Source: Alkalibacillus filiformis (GTDB lineage Bacteria; Bacillota; Bacilli; Bacillales; Alkalibacillaceae). From it: a DNA stretch of 64,000 nucleotides. Under the pieces are notes generated by a model. It saw only the letters and a program-made list of their open reading frames with translations, had not been told where the DNA came from and did not search any database. Every line of letters starts with the position of its first letter. The first letter of the stretch is position 1. The position numbers and the translations under genes are program-made. Shown piece by piece: positions 32,001 through 42,172 of this stretch. Location of the stretch: the NCBI RefSeq assembly GCF_030814115.1, contig NZ_JAUSUP010000003.1, forward strand, positions 158,838-222,837, written 5' to 3'.

Positions 32001-32990
32001 GTGATTCAATATAAAAGCGTGACCAAAATTTATGGTGAAGACGTCACGGCAGTTGATCAAGTTTCTCTAGATGTCAATGAAGGTGAAATAGTCGTTTTAT
32101 TAGGGCCATCAGGGTGTGGTAAAACAACGTTATTAAGAATGGTTAATGGATTAGAGTCTGTTACTGATGGAGATATTTTATTTAATGGAGAAAGTATTAA
32201 AAGTTTAAATGAAATAGAGTTAAGAAGAAAAATAGGTTACGTTATCCAAAGTAATGGTCTGTTTCCTAATATGAATATAGAACAAAATGTAACCGTTGTC
32301 CCTACCTTACTTGGTTGGTCAAAAGAAGATAAAAAGAAAAGATTCGAAGAGTTGATGGAGTTAGTAGGGTTGGATGCAGAAGATTACCGTAAACGTTATC
32401 CACATGAATTATCAGGTGGACAACAACAAAGAATTGGTGTCATTCGAGCCCTAGCTGCAGATCCGCCAGCGATGCTAATGGACGAGCCATTTGGGGCGTT
32501 GGATCCCATTATTCGCGAAAGAGTGCAAGATGAGTTTTTAGCTATTCAACGTGAATTAAATAAGACGATTTTATTTGTTAGTCATGATATTGATGAAGCG
32601 ATAAAAATGGGAGATAAAATTGCTCTTATGAAAGATGGTCAATTAATGCAATTTGATACACCTAGTCAAATATTGCAAAATCCTGCAAATGATTTTGTTG
32701 CACAATTCGTTGGTAAAGACCGCATGGTGAAAAGTTTGACCATTCATCGGATCGAGCAATTAATGGAGCGTTACGAGTTATTAGATTCTTCTATTGAAAA
32801 AGGTCAAATTGCGACAGTCTCTAAGTCTTCTAACTTAAGAGATGTATTAAGTTATATTTTAGAAAGCAAACAACAAGCTGTTCATGTTGTTAATGAAAAT
32901 GATGAAGTAATCGGTCAAGTTGACTTTGCGTTAGTTAATCAATATATGATTGACCTGGCAGAGAAGGATGAGCCCGTTGTAAATCCTTAA
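32001..32990 (+). CDS. Osmoprotectant ABC transporter ATPase with C-terminal CBS part
   Basis: A 329-residue ATPase of the OpuCA type. It has Walker A GPSGCGKTT, Q-loop VIQSNGLFPNM, signature LSGGQQQR, Walker B MLMDEPFGALD and the switch histidine in FVSHDID. A C-terminal region of about 80 residues contains one CBS-like unit (LRDVLSYILESKQQAVHVVN); OpuCA relatives usually have two. CBS tandems of this family sense ionic strength or nucleotides. A GTG start follows AAGGGG. Confidence 0.85.
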   Translation: MIQYKSVTKIYGEDVTAVDQVSLDVNEGEIVVLLGPSGCGKTTLLRMVNGLESVTDGDILFNGESIKSLNEIELRRKIGYVIQSNGLFPNMNIEQNVTVVPTLLGWSKEDKKKRFEELMELVGLDAEDYRKRYPHELSGGQQQRIGVIRALAADPPAMLMDEPFGALDPIIRERVQDEFLAIQRELNKTILFVSHDIDEAIKMGDKIALMKDGQLMQFDTPSQILQNPANDFVAQFVGKDRMVKSLTIHRIEQLMERYELLDSSIEKGQIATVSKSSNLRDVLSYILESKQQAVHVVNENDEVIGQVDFALVNQYMIDLAEKDEPVVNP

Positions 32991-33005
32991 GAGGAGGGGA
33001 GTGTT

Positions 33006-33737
33006 TTGGGGAAAAATGTGATTACGTGGACGGTTAGAGTAATCGTCTATCTTGGTTTATTAGCATTTTTTATTTGGGTGTTCAGTAATGAGTATTTAAA
33101 CCACCTTGTTGAAAACTTTGAAGAGTTTTTAGTGTTGTTGAGACAACATATCCAATTAGTTGCTTTATCATCGTTTTTAGCGATCGCTGTAGCTGTTCCA
33201 TCTGCAATAATAGTAACGAGACCCAAGTTCCAACGTTTTGAAGGGGTTGTGTCAACTGTCGTTAACTTCGGTTATACCATTCCGAATATGGCCATTTTAG
33301 CTTTAATGATGGGGATTATGGGAATTGGCTTTCAAACAGCAGTAGTTGCACTGTTTATTTATTCGATCTTGCCAATTTTCCGAAACACTTTAGCTGGTAT
33401 TCAGTCTGTGAACAGTAATTTAATAGATTCTGCAAAAGGTATGGGATTCAAACCTTATCAAATTTTGTTTAAAGTAGAATTGCCCAATGCAGCATATTCA
33501 ATAATTGCTGGTATTCGTACTGCAGTTGTCATAAATATTGGTGCAACGGCATTAGCTTACTTAATTGGTGGTGGAGGTCTAGGTAATTGGATCTTCGTTG
33601 GTATTAATGTGTTTGATAATAGTATTTTAATTTCAGGTGCATTACCAATCACCCTTTTAGCGATCACGGTTGACTTATTTTTACGTCTTCTTGAACGTAA
33701 GGTTGTACCACGTGGTGCTAGACCTAGTACTAGATAA
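33006..33737 (+). CDS. Osmoprotectant ABC transporter permease (OpuCD/YehY type)
   Basis: A 243-residue permease homologous to the first one, with a shorter N-terminus carrying one extra membrane segment. Its loop reads IDSAKGMGFKPYQILFKVELP, followed by LIGGGGLGNWIF. The start is TTG at 33006 with GAGGGGAG upstream. Two permeases, one ATPase and one lipoprotein give a complete importer. Confidence 0.85.
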   Translation: MGKNVITWTVRVIVYLGLLAFFIWVFSNEYLNHLVENFEEFLVLLRQHIQLVALSSFLAIAVAVPSAIIVTRPKFQRFEGVVSTVVNFGYTIPNMAILALMMGIMGIGFQTAVVALFIYSILPIFRNTLAGIQSVNSNLIDSAKGMGFKPYQILFKVELPNAAYSIIAGIRTAVVINIGATALAYLIGGGGLGNWIFVGINVFDNSILISGALPITLLAITVDLFLRLLERKVVPRGARPSTR

Positions 33738-33757
33738 TAAATTGAGGAGGAATCATT

Positions 33758-34648
33758 ATGAAGAAAATGTTAAGTATTATTGCTTTAGTCACTATATTGT
33801 TGTTAGCAGCTTGTGGTGGGGACAATGAAAATGAAATTACAGTAGGTGCGAAAAGTTTTACAGAATCTCTACTATTATCTGAGATGACAAAAATCGTCTT
33901 AGAGGATGCTGGTTATGAAGTTGACCAACGCTCTGACATGGGAAGTAATGTACTGCGTGAAGCTATTGAGAGTGGACAAGTTGATTTCACATGGGATTAT
34001 ACTGGTACGGGGCTTGTAACCTATTTAGATGAAGAGCCTGTATCGACAGCAGAAGAAGCGTTTGAAGCGGTCCGTGAAATCGATGCAGACAATGGAATTA
34101 CTTGGATGAACCCAACAGAGGTCAATAATACGTATACGTTAATGGTTCGTCAATCATTTGCTGAAACTGAAGGAGTAGAAAGCTTGTCAGACTTAGCTGA
34201 ATATGTAAACTCAGGTAATGAGCCAAACGTTGCAGTTAATGATGAGTTCTCAGCTCGTCCAGATGGTTACGGGGCATTAGAAGAGCATTACGATTTTGAA
34301 CTTCCATCAGCTAATGTAGAGTTAATGGATTTAGGGTTAACGTATGCAGCATTAAGAGATGAAGAAGTAGATATTGCGATGGGCTTTAGCACAGATAGCC
34401 GTATTGAGCAGTTTGAATTAATGAATTTAGAAGATGATCAAGACTTCTTCCCAGACTATACTGCTGCAGCTGTTGTTCGCACAGATGTACTTGAAGCTAA
34501 TGAAGATTTAGCAGATTTAACTGAACCAATGGCTAACGCTTTAGATAGTGAAACGATGATTGAATTGAACTACCAAGTAGATGTTGAAGAAAGAAGTGTA
34601 CAAGAAGTAGCAGAAGAGTTTTTAATTGATCAAGGTATTATTGATTAA
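33758..34648 (+). CDS. Osmoprotectant-binding lipoprotein (OpuCC/YehZ type)
   Basis: The binding protein of the importer, 296 residues. The lipobox LLLAAC ends near residue 19. The start of the mature protein, ITVGAKSFTESLLLSEM, and the internal TWDYTGTGLVTYL and ALRDEEVDIAMGF are hallmarks of OpuAC-type choline, carnitine or betaine binding proteins. The sequence is strongly acidic. Osmoprotectant import is the family role; the particular ligand is not decided. Confidence 0.88.
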   Translation: MKKMLSIIALVTILLLAACGGDNENEITVGAKSFTESLLLSEMTKIVLEDAGYEVDQRSDMGSNVLREAIESGQVDFTWDYTGTGLVTYLDEEPVSTAEEAFEAVREIDADNGITWMNPTEVNNTYTLMVRQSFAETEGVESLSDLAEYVNSGNEPNVAVNDEFSARPDGYGALEEHYDFELPSANVELMDLGLTYAALRDEEVDIAMGFSTDSRIEQFELMNLEDDQDFFPDYTAAAVVRTDVLEANEDLADLTEPMANALDSETMIELNYQVDVEERSVQEVAEEFLIDQGIID

Positions 34649-34664
34649 TCAAGTTTTTATCTTA

Positions 34665-34700
34665 AACAGGCAGGTCTAACATTCGTTAGGCCTGTTTTTT
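34665..34700 (+). terminator. Terminator of the osmoprotectant operon
   Basis: AACAGGC/GCCTGTT plus CTAAC/GTTAG, with a 4-nt bulge and a 4-nt loop, followed by seven T. Confidence 0.85.
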
Positions 34701-34799
34701 TATGGTTACTTATTAATGTTTAGCCTCGCTGTTACATATATTCAAATAAGGAAATTGGACAAGTCACCAAAGGATAAGCATCAAAAATAGGAGATGCTA

Positions 34800-35009
34800 A
34801 TGATGTGGCAGTTAATAATGTTTTTTATCGGTTTTGGTTTTACGTGTGTTGGAGCAGTATCAATTATTGGTTATTTGAATTTTTTACCTGTCGGGATGGG
34901 ATGGTATGATTTTGTGCTTTTTATTTATAAAAGACCAGAGTGCTATTTGCTTCCGCTCGGCTCTTTCATTATGATCTTGGCCATGTATAAAAACCCATTT
35001 AGTTCATAA
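34800..35009 (+). CDS. Small membrane protein, unknown
   Basis: A 69-residue protein with two hydrophobic segments (about residues 3-27 and 46-61). The loop between holds a patch FIYKRPECYLL. GGAG lies six bases before the ATG at 34800. It precedes yjbA but a gap separates them. No family is recognised. Confidence 0.6.
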   Translation: MMWQLIMFFIGFGFTCVGAVSIIGYLNFLPVGMGWYDFVLFIYKRPECYLLPLGSFIMILAMYKNPFSS

Positions 35010-35083
35010 ATTAAGAATAAAAATATGTCACTTGGTGATAATGAACATAAACGGATTAACACTTAAAGTGAGGGATGTTAATG

Positions 35084-35836
35084 ATGTACGTTCATGATAT
35101 TTGGGTGAACTGGTTTGAAGGGGAGGAAAATGGTTATAACGTTTGCCATTTTCATGAGTGGCGCAAAAATGACTCAATTGAGCTGCTCGATCAAGTCCCA
35201 GTGGTATATGTAACAAAGGAGCTATTTAACTACATAGAAAACGATATGTCTGATTTACCGAAACCTTTGTTAGAAGCAGTTTATAAACGTGCATACTTAA
35301 AGAAACAACATAAGAGAATCTCACTAGAATATGCATTTGTTGCAACAGATGGACACCAAGTGATGGTTATCGACACGTTAGGTTACGATATTCCAGTTAG
35401 AAAGAGTCGTGTCATACCAAGACAGGAACGATTAGTACTAGATTTAATTACACACAAACGTCCGTTAGACTTTTCTTATAAACCGAGAAGAGGGAAAAAA
35501 GATTATCACATTTTATCATTACAACCAGAATATATGATGGGCTTAACGAGAAAAGAGCGCCAACTTAAGCATTTGCTCATGTTGATGCTTGATCAGTTAA
35601 AACAAAGTAAACGTATTGATGAATTACGTTATTGGCTAACCGAATGGCGACCAGAAATGTATCAAGAGATTCAACAAATGACTTTTGAAGAAGGATTTGA
35701 ATTACTAATTAACGAAGCGTGTGATGGATGGAGTATTCAACATGAAGAAATGTGTGAAAAAATGGCAAAAGGCCAACCATTCTTTGAACGCCTTTGGGAA
35801 ATGGAACAACAGAAGAAAAATGTGTTGAAAAGATGA
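35084..35836 (+). CDS. yjbA: YjbA family protein (DUF3603)
   Basis: A 250-residue cytosolic protein starting [20 protein letters not shown], followed by [10 protein letters not shown], which is the YjbA/DUF3603 signature. A GAGGG site is nine bases before the ATG at 35084. It contains two tyrosine/arginine-rich basic stretches ([20 protein letters not shown]). Function is unknown. It lies before trpS as in B. subtilis, in convergent orientation. Confidence 0.85.
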   Translation: MYVHDIWVNWFEGEENGYNVCHFHEWRKNDSIELLDQVPVVYVTKELFNYIENDMSDLPKPLLEAVYKRAYLKKQHKRISLEYAFVATDGHQVMVIDTLGYDIPVRKSRVIPRQERLVLDLITHKRPLDFSYKPRRGKKDYHILSLQPEYMMGLTRKERQLKHLLMLMLDQLKQSKRIDELRYWLTEWRPEMYQEIQQMTFEEGFELLINEACDGWSIQHEEMCEKMAKGQPFFERLWEMEQQKKNVLKR

Positions 35837-35845
35837 TGTGAAAGG

Positions 35846-35874
35846 CCTGTGTGATGTGATCACGCAGGTTTTTT
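35846..35874 (+). terminator. Terminator of yjbA
   Basis: CCTGTGTGAT/ATCACGCAGG, ten pairs with one G-U, a 3-nt loop and six T. Confidence 0.85.
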
Positions 35875-35888
35875 ATGTTGAGGAGAGG

Positions 35889-35957
35889 GTTAATGCTGAA
35901 TGAGGAAGTGTTAATACCGAATAGAGAAAATAATTACCGAATAGGGAGTGGTTAATA
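35889..35957. repeat. Short phased array, core ACCGAATAG
   Basis: GCTGAATGA, ACCGAATAG, ACCGAATAG and a final degraded TTAATACAAAG occur about 20-21 bp apart, preceded by TTAAT or TAATT as in the larger array at 63668-63895. It lies between the terminators of the convergent yjbA and trpS genes. Confidence 0.65.
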
Positions 35958-35990
35958 CAAAGTCCGGTGGCACCATTTGAAGATTAAATA

Positions 35991-36021
35991 AAAAGCAGAA
36001 CTGACCGACAGTTCTGCTTTT
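35991..36021 (-). terminator. Terminator of trpS
   Basis: A 12-bp perfect stem AAAAGCAGAACT/AGTTCTGCTTTT with T-runs on both flanks, 5 bp after the trpS stop. Confidence 0.9.
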
Positions 36022-36026
36022 AAACT

Positions 36027-37031
<1,005 letters not shown>

Positions 37032-37087
37032 TCAAAATATTTTTTAGTCTGTTCCTTTAACTCAGGTTATTACATCAAGAAGTAAAT

Positions 37088-37275
37088 AAAAAAATCCACT
37101 CTTCCCTAAAATAAGGGACGACTGGATTCGCGGTACCACCCTTGTTACCTCAAAATGAGATCACTCAGTGTAAGCTTGTTAACGGTTGCTAACCGGACCA
37201 TTCAGCTCCAAAGTTCCAATTTCCAACATAACATATTGTCTGTTTCCACTATCCAGACTCTCTGAAAATAGAGGT
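37088..37275 (-). ncRNA. T-box riboswitch, tRNA-Trp type
   Basis: The T-box sequence AAGGGTGGTACCGCG is present at 37143-37129 on the minus strand. Stem I begins near 37267 with AGAGAGTCTGG. A UGG directly before AGCTGAA (37210-37208) is the likely specifier codon for tryptophan. A hairpin TCCAGTCGTCCCT/AGGGAAGAGTGGA with seven T (37126-37088) is the terminator; the T-box strand forms the antiterminator when uncharged tRNA binds. Confidence 0.92.
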
Positions 37276-37331
37276 TATATTGTACTTATACTTTTTCATA
37301 GCATTTAATAGAGTATAAATTTACTGCTTTT

Positions 37332-37360
37332 ATTATATGTAATGTTCAATTGTGTTGCAA
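37332..37360 (-). promoter_or_regulatory. Sigma-A promoter of trpS
   Basis: On the minus strand TTGCAA (37360-37355), 17 bp and a perfect TATAAT (37337-37332), about 60 bp before the T-box stem I. Confidence 0.75.
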
Positions 37361-37525
37361 GTCAATCAACCATTTTGACTAAAAATATTGGACATTCGTT
37401 AAAAAGAACTGAAACAATTGTTGGATTTTTTGTTTTTTTATAAGAAATTATTAAAATTTCAACAAATACTGTCAAAAACAGATTATAATAGTAACAGATA
37501 GAAAACAACTTGGGGGAATGAAACT
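37361..37525. other. Gap between the trpS promoter and the DUF4015 gene
   Basis: AT-rich gap between divergent transcripts. A TATAAT at about 37484 with no clear -35 may serve the DUF4015 gene, and an AGATTATAATAG context suggests an AT-rich promoter. Nothing else was seen. Confidence 0.4.
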
Positions 37526-38743
37526 ATGAAGAAGAGTCGGATCATCATCTCACTAATATTAATTTTAGGACTTGTTCAATTGTTTTCATCAGAATTTGAA
37601 CTTCATGCAGATGAAACAGAGTCAAAAATGGTCACATTCCATTCTACATATGAAACAGGTCTACAAATTAAGGAATTACCTGACCCAATTCCCCGCTTTA
37701 CATTTAACTCAGGTTTACACTTTGAGTACCCTGATGCTGTGCGAGGCATTTATGTGACAGGACATTCCGCGGGTGGTTCTCGTTTTGAAGACTTAATTGA
37801 GTTTATACACGATACACCGTTAAACTCTATGGTTATTGATGTTAAGGACGATTACGGTAAGATCACGTATAAATTACCGGAAGATTTATATGGACATGAG
37901 TTCTCAGAAAGCTATATTAAAGACCCAAGAGCAATGCTTGAACGCCTTGAAGAGGAAGGTATTTACCCAATTGCAAGAGTTGTTGTCTTCAAAGATTCAG
38001 AGTTGGCTAAGTCCAAGCCTGAATGGTCATTTGTAGAAGATGGTGAAGTTTGGGTTAATGGACGTGGCGAAGCTTTTGTTAATCCGTTTGTACAAGATGT
38101 TTGGGAATATAACATTGACATAGCTAAGCATGCTGTAGAATTAGGTTTCCAAGAAATTCAGCTTGATTACGTTCGTTTCCCTGAAGGATTTGAACATCGT
38201 GATGAAGATTTAGACTATACGCGTGGAGACTATGAAGATGCTGGTTTAGATAATGTTAGAGAGCGTGTTACAGCAGTAAATGAGTTTGTTGAGTATTCAT
38301 ATAATGAATTAGAGCCATATGGTGTTGACGTTTCAGTTGATATTTTTGGCTATGCAGCAACTGTTGAAGACGCTCCTGGTATTGGACAAAATTTCTTAGG
38401 TATCTCAGAAAATGTGGATGTTATTTCTTCTATGATTTATCCAAGTCATTGGACACCATATTTCGGTATCTCAGAACCAGACCGTGAACCATATAATTTA
38501 GTAAATGAATATGCACAAGTTGAGAATGAACTGTTAGCTGAGCTTGATGACCCACCGGTTTCTAGGCCGTGGCTACAAGATTTTACAGCTTCATGGTTAT
38601 ATTCTTCAGGTAATGTGTTTCGTTACGGACCAGATGAAGTAACAGCACAAATCCAAGCGCTTTATGATAACGGTATTTACGAATACTTACTGTGGGACCC
38701 AAGTAATAGATATACGAGAGATGCAAACTTTGACCCACGTTAA
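37526..38743 (+). CDS. Secreted putative glycoside hydrolase (DUF4015)
   Basis: A 405-residue exported protein with a signal peptide (KKSRIIISLILILGLVQLF, about residues 2-24). The body is a DUF4015 barrel related to glycoside hydrolases: RGIYVTGHSAGG, MVIDVKDDYGKITY, DYVRFPE and YEYLLWDPSNRYT. The conserved acidic residues in these motifs are kept, in contrast to the GH13-like protein at 11.8 kb. The substrate is unknown. A GGGGGAA site precedes the ATG. Confidence 0.85.
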   Translation: MKKSRIIISLILILGLVQLFSSEFELHADETESKMVTFHSTYETGLQIKELPDPIPRFTFNSGLHFEYPDAVRGIYVTGHSAGGSRFEDLIEFIHDTPLNSMVIDVKDDYGKITYKLPEDLYGHEFSESYIKDPRAMLERLEEEGIYPIARVVVFKDSELAKSKPEWSFVEDGEVWVNGRGEAFVNPFVQDVWEYNIDIAKHAVELGFQEIQLDYVRFPEGFEHRDEDLDYTRGDYEDAGLDNVRERVTAVNEFVEYSYNELEPYGVDVSVDIFGYAATVEDAPGIGQNFLGISENVDVISSMIYPSHWTPYFGISEPDREPYNLVNEYAQVENELLAELDDPPVSRPWLQDFTASWLYSSGNVFRYGPDEVTAQIQALYDNGIYEYLLWDPSNRYTRDANFDPR

Positions 38744-38752
38744 CTCTCTCTT

Positions 38753-38788
38753 AAAAAGACTTTTGGTTATTTAGCCAAAAGTCTTTTT
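38753..38788 (+). terminator. Terminator of the DUF4015 gene
   Basis: A 14-bp perfect stem AAAAAGACTTTTGG/CCAAAAGTCTTTTT with an 8-nt loop. Confidence 0.92.
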
Positions 38789-39022
38789 TTATTGCTTTGA
38801 ACGTGATCTTTAGCAAATTTCTTATATTTTAATGGATATGGGAGTTTATATGTGTATATTTGAGGGATTATATGGATGAGGCTAAATAGTCACTATAAAT
38901 CAAACTTAATCTAACTGAGCGTCACTTAATGCCATTTAACAGAATTTCCCCCGTAATCTATAATTAATAATGAAAACGCCATCGTCATTTTATGGTGAAA
39001 CAACTTAAGAAGGAGTAGATGT

Positions 39023-39613
39023 ATGAACTGGTACGAGAAGTTAAATGAATACTTTCCGGTAGAAGAGATGAAGTCAAAGGAACATATGGAACGATTGTTA
39101 AAAGAAAAAAGTGATGTGTACTATAAAGATGAAGGTGAGCACCATGTTATGATGTATGTTGAGTTTGAATCGTTCATTTTTATAGATTATGTATATGTCT
39201 CAACGAAAGCACGTGGGCAAGGCCTTGGTCGCAAGTTATTAAACAAGCTTAAAGAGCGTCATAAACCAATAATTTTAGAAGTTGAACCAGTTGATTATGA
39301 AGATACTGATACAGAGAAAAGATTACGCTTTTATCAACGTGAAGGGTTTAAACATGCTCAATCAATTGGTTATACACGCCGTTCTTTAGCGACTGATGAA
39401 ATGAACACGTTAGAAATATTATATTGGTCACCTGATGAAGGGTCTGAAGAAGTTATATATAAACAGATGAAAAAGCTGTACGAACAGATCCATACTTATA
39501 AAGATGAAGAAATTTACGGGGAATCCTATCAGCCAGTTGAAGAAGTATTAAGCATTGATCGTAATCGAAAAAGTGATTTATTTGAAGCAATAAAGGATCC
39601 AAAAGGTGTTTAA
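39023..39613 (+). CDS. yjbC: GNAT acetyltransferase YjbC
   Basis: A 196-residue protein of the GNAT fold. The acetyl-CoA loop is ARGQGLGRKLLNKLKERH (about residues 64-81) and the C-terminal part of the domain holds RFYQREGFKHA. The length and the location just before spx match B. subtilis yjbC, which is co-transcribed with spx in that species. Here a terminator hairpin and 370 bp separate them. Substrate is unknown. Confidence 0.85.
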   Translation: MNWYEKLNEYFPVEEMKSKEHMERLLKEKSDVYYKDEGEHHVMMYVEFESFIFIDYVYVSTKARGQGLGRKLLNKLKERHKPIILEVEPVDYEDTDTEKRLRFYQREGFKHAQSIGYTRRSLATDEMNTLEILYWSPDEGSEEVIYKQMKKLYEQIHTYKDEEIYGESYQPVEEVLSIDRNRKSDLFEAIKDPKGV

Positions 39614-39627
39614 AATATGTTATAATG

Positions 39628-39655
39628 AAGGGGTTGCTTTTATTAGCAGCCTCTT
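39628..39655 (+). terminator. Terminator of yjbC
   Basis: AAGGGGTTGCT/AGCAGCCTCTT, 11 pairs including two G-U, with a T-rich tail. Confidence 0.7.
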
Positions 39656-39982
39656 TCATTTTTAAGCTGATCTCACGTAAGGAGTTTTAGCTATTAAATC
39701 CCCTATTTCGACAACAAGCTACTCTAGGAAACATCTCATTTTACTATAATTTTTTAAAATTTTTTATAAAAAATAGGTTTAATATTGGTAATTAAGGGTA
39801 AACCAATAATAAGACAGAAATCGATATTGTGAATATTTCATTACAACTAATCTGACGCTCTATTCAACTACATAAAAATGTTGTATAATTAATATAGGTT
39901 AGATTAGATTAATTCTAAACTAATATCTTTTTCAATATACTTTGTTTCATGTCTAAAGCCGTTTAAAAGGAGAGTGAATGGC
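39656..39982. promoter_or_regulatory. Gene-free upstream region of spx
   Basis: About 330 bp of AT-rich sequence. A TATAAT at 39884-39889 with ATTCAA 16 bp upstream (39862-39867) is the best spx promoter, giving a leader of about 85 nt. In B. subtilis spx has several promoters. No exact PerR box was seen. TTTTTTAAAATTTTTTA-type runs occur near 39750. Confidence 0.45.
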
Positions 39983-40378
39983 ATGGTAACTTTATTTACA
40001 TCACCAAGCTGTACATCTTGTAGGAAGGCAAGAGCATGGTTGCAAGAACATGAAATTCCATTTGAAGAGCGTAACATTTTCTCAGAGACATTGTCAGCTG
40101 ATGAGATTAAAGAAATTTTACGCATGACAGAAGATGGTACTGACGAGATCATTTCTAAACGTTCAAAAGTGTTCCAAACACTTGATACAAGTTTAGATCA
40201 AATGCCGCTAAAGGATTTAATTGATCTTATTCAAGAAAATCCAGGGCTATTAAGACGCCCAATTATTTTAGATGATAAGCGCCTACAAGTTGGTTACAAC
40301 GAAGATGAAATTCGTCGTTTCTTACCGAGAAAAGTTCGTTCTTTCCAACTAAAAGAAGCGCAGCGATTAGTTAATTAA
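39983..40378 (+). CDS. spx: Spx, redox-sensing RNA polymerase regulator
   Basis: A 131-residue ArsC-fold protein that binds the RNA polymerase alpha subunit and controls the response to thiol stress. The redox switch CTSC lies at residues 10-13 ([13 protein letters not shown]). The glycine in MTEDGTDEI and the RRPII loop, both needed for alpha contact, are kept. Length equals that of B. subtilis Spx. The ATG at 39983 follows AAAGGAG; a GTG three codons earlier is too close. Its turnover adaptor gene yjbH lies at 47.5-48.4 kb. Confidence 0.95.
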   Translation: MVTLFTSPSCTSCRKARAWLQEHEIPFEERNIFSETLSADEIKEILRMTEDGTDEIISKRSKVFQTLDTSLDQMPLKDLIDLIQENPGLLRRPIILDDKRLQVGYNEDEIRRFLPRKVRSFQLKEAQRLVN

Positions 40379-40398
40379 TTAACAAGTACAATATAAAG

Positions 40399-40430
40399 AA
40401 GCCGAACCACTGTAAATGGGTTCGGCTTTT
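40399..40430 (+). terminator. Terminator of spx
   Basis: AAGCCGAACC/GGTTCGGCTT, ten perfect pairs with a 10-nt loop and TTTT after it. It lies 9 bp from the convergent yjbE. Confidence 0.88.
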
Positions 40431-40438
40431 GTCTATTT

Positions 40439-41119
40439 TTAATAAGCTGTCTTTTTTCTTGATGAGTAACCAATCAATACAGTTATTAAAATGATAGCTA
40501 TTGGGAAAACCCAGTGCACAAGCGGCATGTGGATGAGAAAAGGTTGTAATTTGATTTCTTTCAATATGAGCTCTGCACTCGTATAAGCTAATAAAGCAGC
40601 CCCAAAGTAAATGATGATTGGGTATTTACTCATAAAGTGTAAAATTAACTTACTACCGAAAATGATAATAGGTACTGATACTAATAATCCGAAGATGATT
40701 AAGTACAGGTTCTGGTTTGATGCAGCTGAGATTGCTAACACATTATCAAACCCCATCACGACATCAGCGATTATAATGGTTTTCACAGCGCCGAACATCG
40801 TGGCTGATGCAGAAATGTTTTGGTGAGAATCCCCTTTATCTAGTAGTAGCTGGATCGCTATGAAAAATAAAAAGACACCACCAATAAGCTGTACGTAAGG
40901 AATCGTTAGTAAGTAAATCGCAATCGTCGCTAATAAGAACCGGAATAGGATGGCAAAGGTTGTCCCAAGAATAATTGCCTTATTTTGTAACGATTTAGGC
41001 AGGTTTCGGCTCGCCATGGCAATAACTACTGCATTATCGCCACCTAAGATGAGATCGAGACCAATGATGATGAGTACGGCTTTTAAAATATCCCAATTTA
41101 TATCAAATAAAATTTCCAC
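40439..41119 (-). CDS. yjbE: TerC family membrane protein
   Basis: A 226-residue protein with seven or so membrane helices. It carries the TerC signatures GLDLILGGDNAVVIAMA and IADVVMGFDNVLAI, with acidic residues in membrane helices that bind metal in the family. Recent work ties TerC proteins to manganese export and metalation of exocytic enzymes. No yybP-ykoY manganese riboswitch was found upstream. The GTG start is seven bases after AAGGAGG. It matches B. subtilis yjbE by position beside mecA. Confidence 0.88.
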   Translation of the reverse strand: MEILFDINWDILKAVLIIIGLDLILGGDNAVVIAMASRNLPKSLQNKAIILGTTFAILFRFLLATIAIYLLTIPYVQLIGGVFLFFIAIQLLLDKGDSHQNISASATMFGAVKTIIIADVVMGFDNVLAISAASNQNLYLIIFGLLVSVPIIIFGSKLILHFMSKYPIIIYFGAALLAYTSAELILKEIKLQPFLIHMPLVHWVFPIAIILITVLIGYSSRKKTAY

Positions 41120-41434
41120 TAAAAAACCTCCTTTTTATACGTGACAAATTGTAATATATGTTTTAAAATAGTGGATTAAATACAAAGAAAACATGGCTTG
41201 TCCGAAGTTTGCTTAGATGTTATGGCAACGGAGGTTTAACTAGGGCAAACATGGAATTTGTAAAAAGCGAGTCAAAAACATTTTCAATAAAGATCTACCT
41301 AACATAAAATATGAACAAGAAGGCTTCTTTATGAAATGATTGAAAGATTTTGATTCAGGGTATTGTAGGTGTAAGGAGTTTTCGGGTAGTCCTTCCCAGC
41401 TATTTAATTGCTTATGAGAAGGGAGAGGAGAACA
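41120..41434. other. Divergent gap between yjbE and mecA
   Basis: 315 bp. The motif GTTTGC ... GCAAAC (about 41209-41252) is a loose dyad with a GGAGG between the arms, perhaps a decayed reading frame. Promoters for both genes must lie here but none is convincing. Confidence 0.4.
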
Positions 41435-42130
41435 ATGGAAATAGAAAGAATTAATGAGAACACGTTAAAATTTTATATATCATACAGTGATATTGAAGAA
41501 CGCGGTTTTAGTCGCGAAGATATCTGGTACAACCGAGAAAAAGGCGAAGAACTGTTTTGGGAAATGATGGATGAAGTTAACGACCAAGAAGACTTTAGTG
41601 TTGATGGTCCATTATGGATTCAAGTTCAAGCGTTAGACAAAGGTCTTGAAATTGTTGTGACTAAAGCTCAAATTTCAAAAGACGGAAATAAATTAGAGTT
41701 ACCTGATTTAAATGATGATGAAAACGGTCCAGGTGTAACACAGGACTTAGAAAACTTTATGGAACAAAGCTTCCCTAAAGAAGGTTCATCGTCTGAAGAA
41801 TCAACTCCTAAATCAAAGAAGAAAAGACATTTAGATGATGACTTAACGTTAATGATTAAGTTTAAAGATATTGAAGACGTTATTTCATTAAGCAAATCAA
41901 TGAAAGACACGCGTTTCGTTGATGATCGTCTATACGCTTATGATAATGAATATTATCTACACATTGGTTTTCCAAATGGCTTCTTAAGCGAAGATGAACA
42001 AGAAGACTACATTAGCCAGTTACTAGAATATGGTGAGGAATCAGATAAAACGGTTCATTACCTAGCCGAATATGGCACAGAAGTAGTGGCTAAAAATGCA
42101 CTTAAACAACTAAGAAAACATTTTAAATAA
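41435..42130 (+). CDS. mecA: ClpC adaptor MecA
   Basis: A 231-residue adaptor that delivers ComK and other proteins to ClpCP. The N-terminal domain starts MEIERINENTLKFYISYSDI, followed by EERGFSREDIWYNREKGEEL. An acidic/basic linker (about residues 95-135) leads to the C-terminal ClpC-binding domain that ends AKNALKQLRKHFK. The ATG at 41435 follows GGAGAGGAG. Length equals that of relatives. Confidence 0.93.
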   Translation: MEIERINENTLKFYISYSDIEERGFSREDIWYNREKGEELFWEMMDEVNDQEDFSVDGPLWIQVQALDKGLEIVVTKAQISKDGNKLELPDLNDDENGPGVTQDLENFMEQSFPKEGSSSEESTPKSKKKRHLDDDLTLMIKFKDIEDVISLSKSMKDTRFVDDRLYAYDNEYYLHIGFPNGFLSEDEQEDYISQLLEYGEESDKTVHYLAEYGTEVVAKNALKQLRKHFK

Positions 42131-42132
42131 TA

Positions 42133-42172
42133 AAATGGCAAGCTTGCTCCTTATATGACAAGCTTGTCATTT
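42133..42172 (+). terminator. Terminator of mecA
   Basis: AAATGGCAAGCTTG/CAAGCTTGTCATTT, 14 pairs with one G-U, 12-nt loop and TTTT. Confidence 0.9.

Noticed and set aside
41120..41434. Manganese (yybP-ykoY) riboswitch before the TerC gene yjbE
   Set aside because: No matching conserved core was seen upstream of the start.
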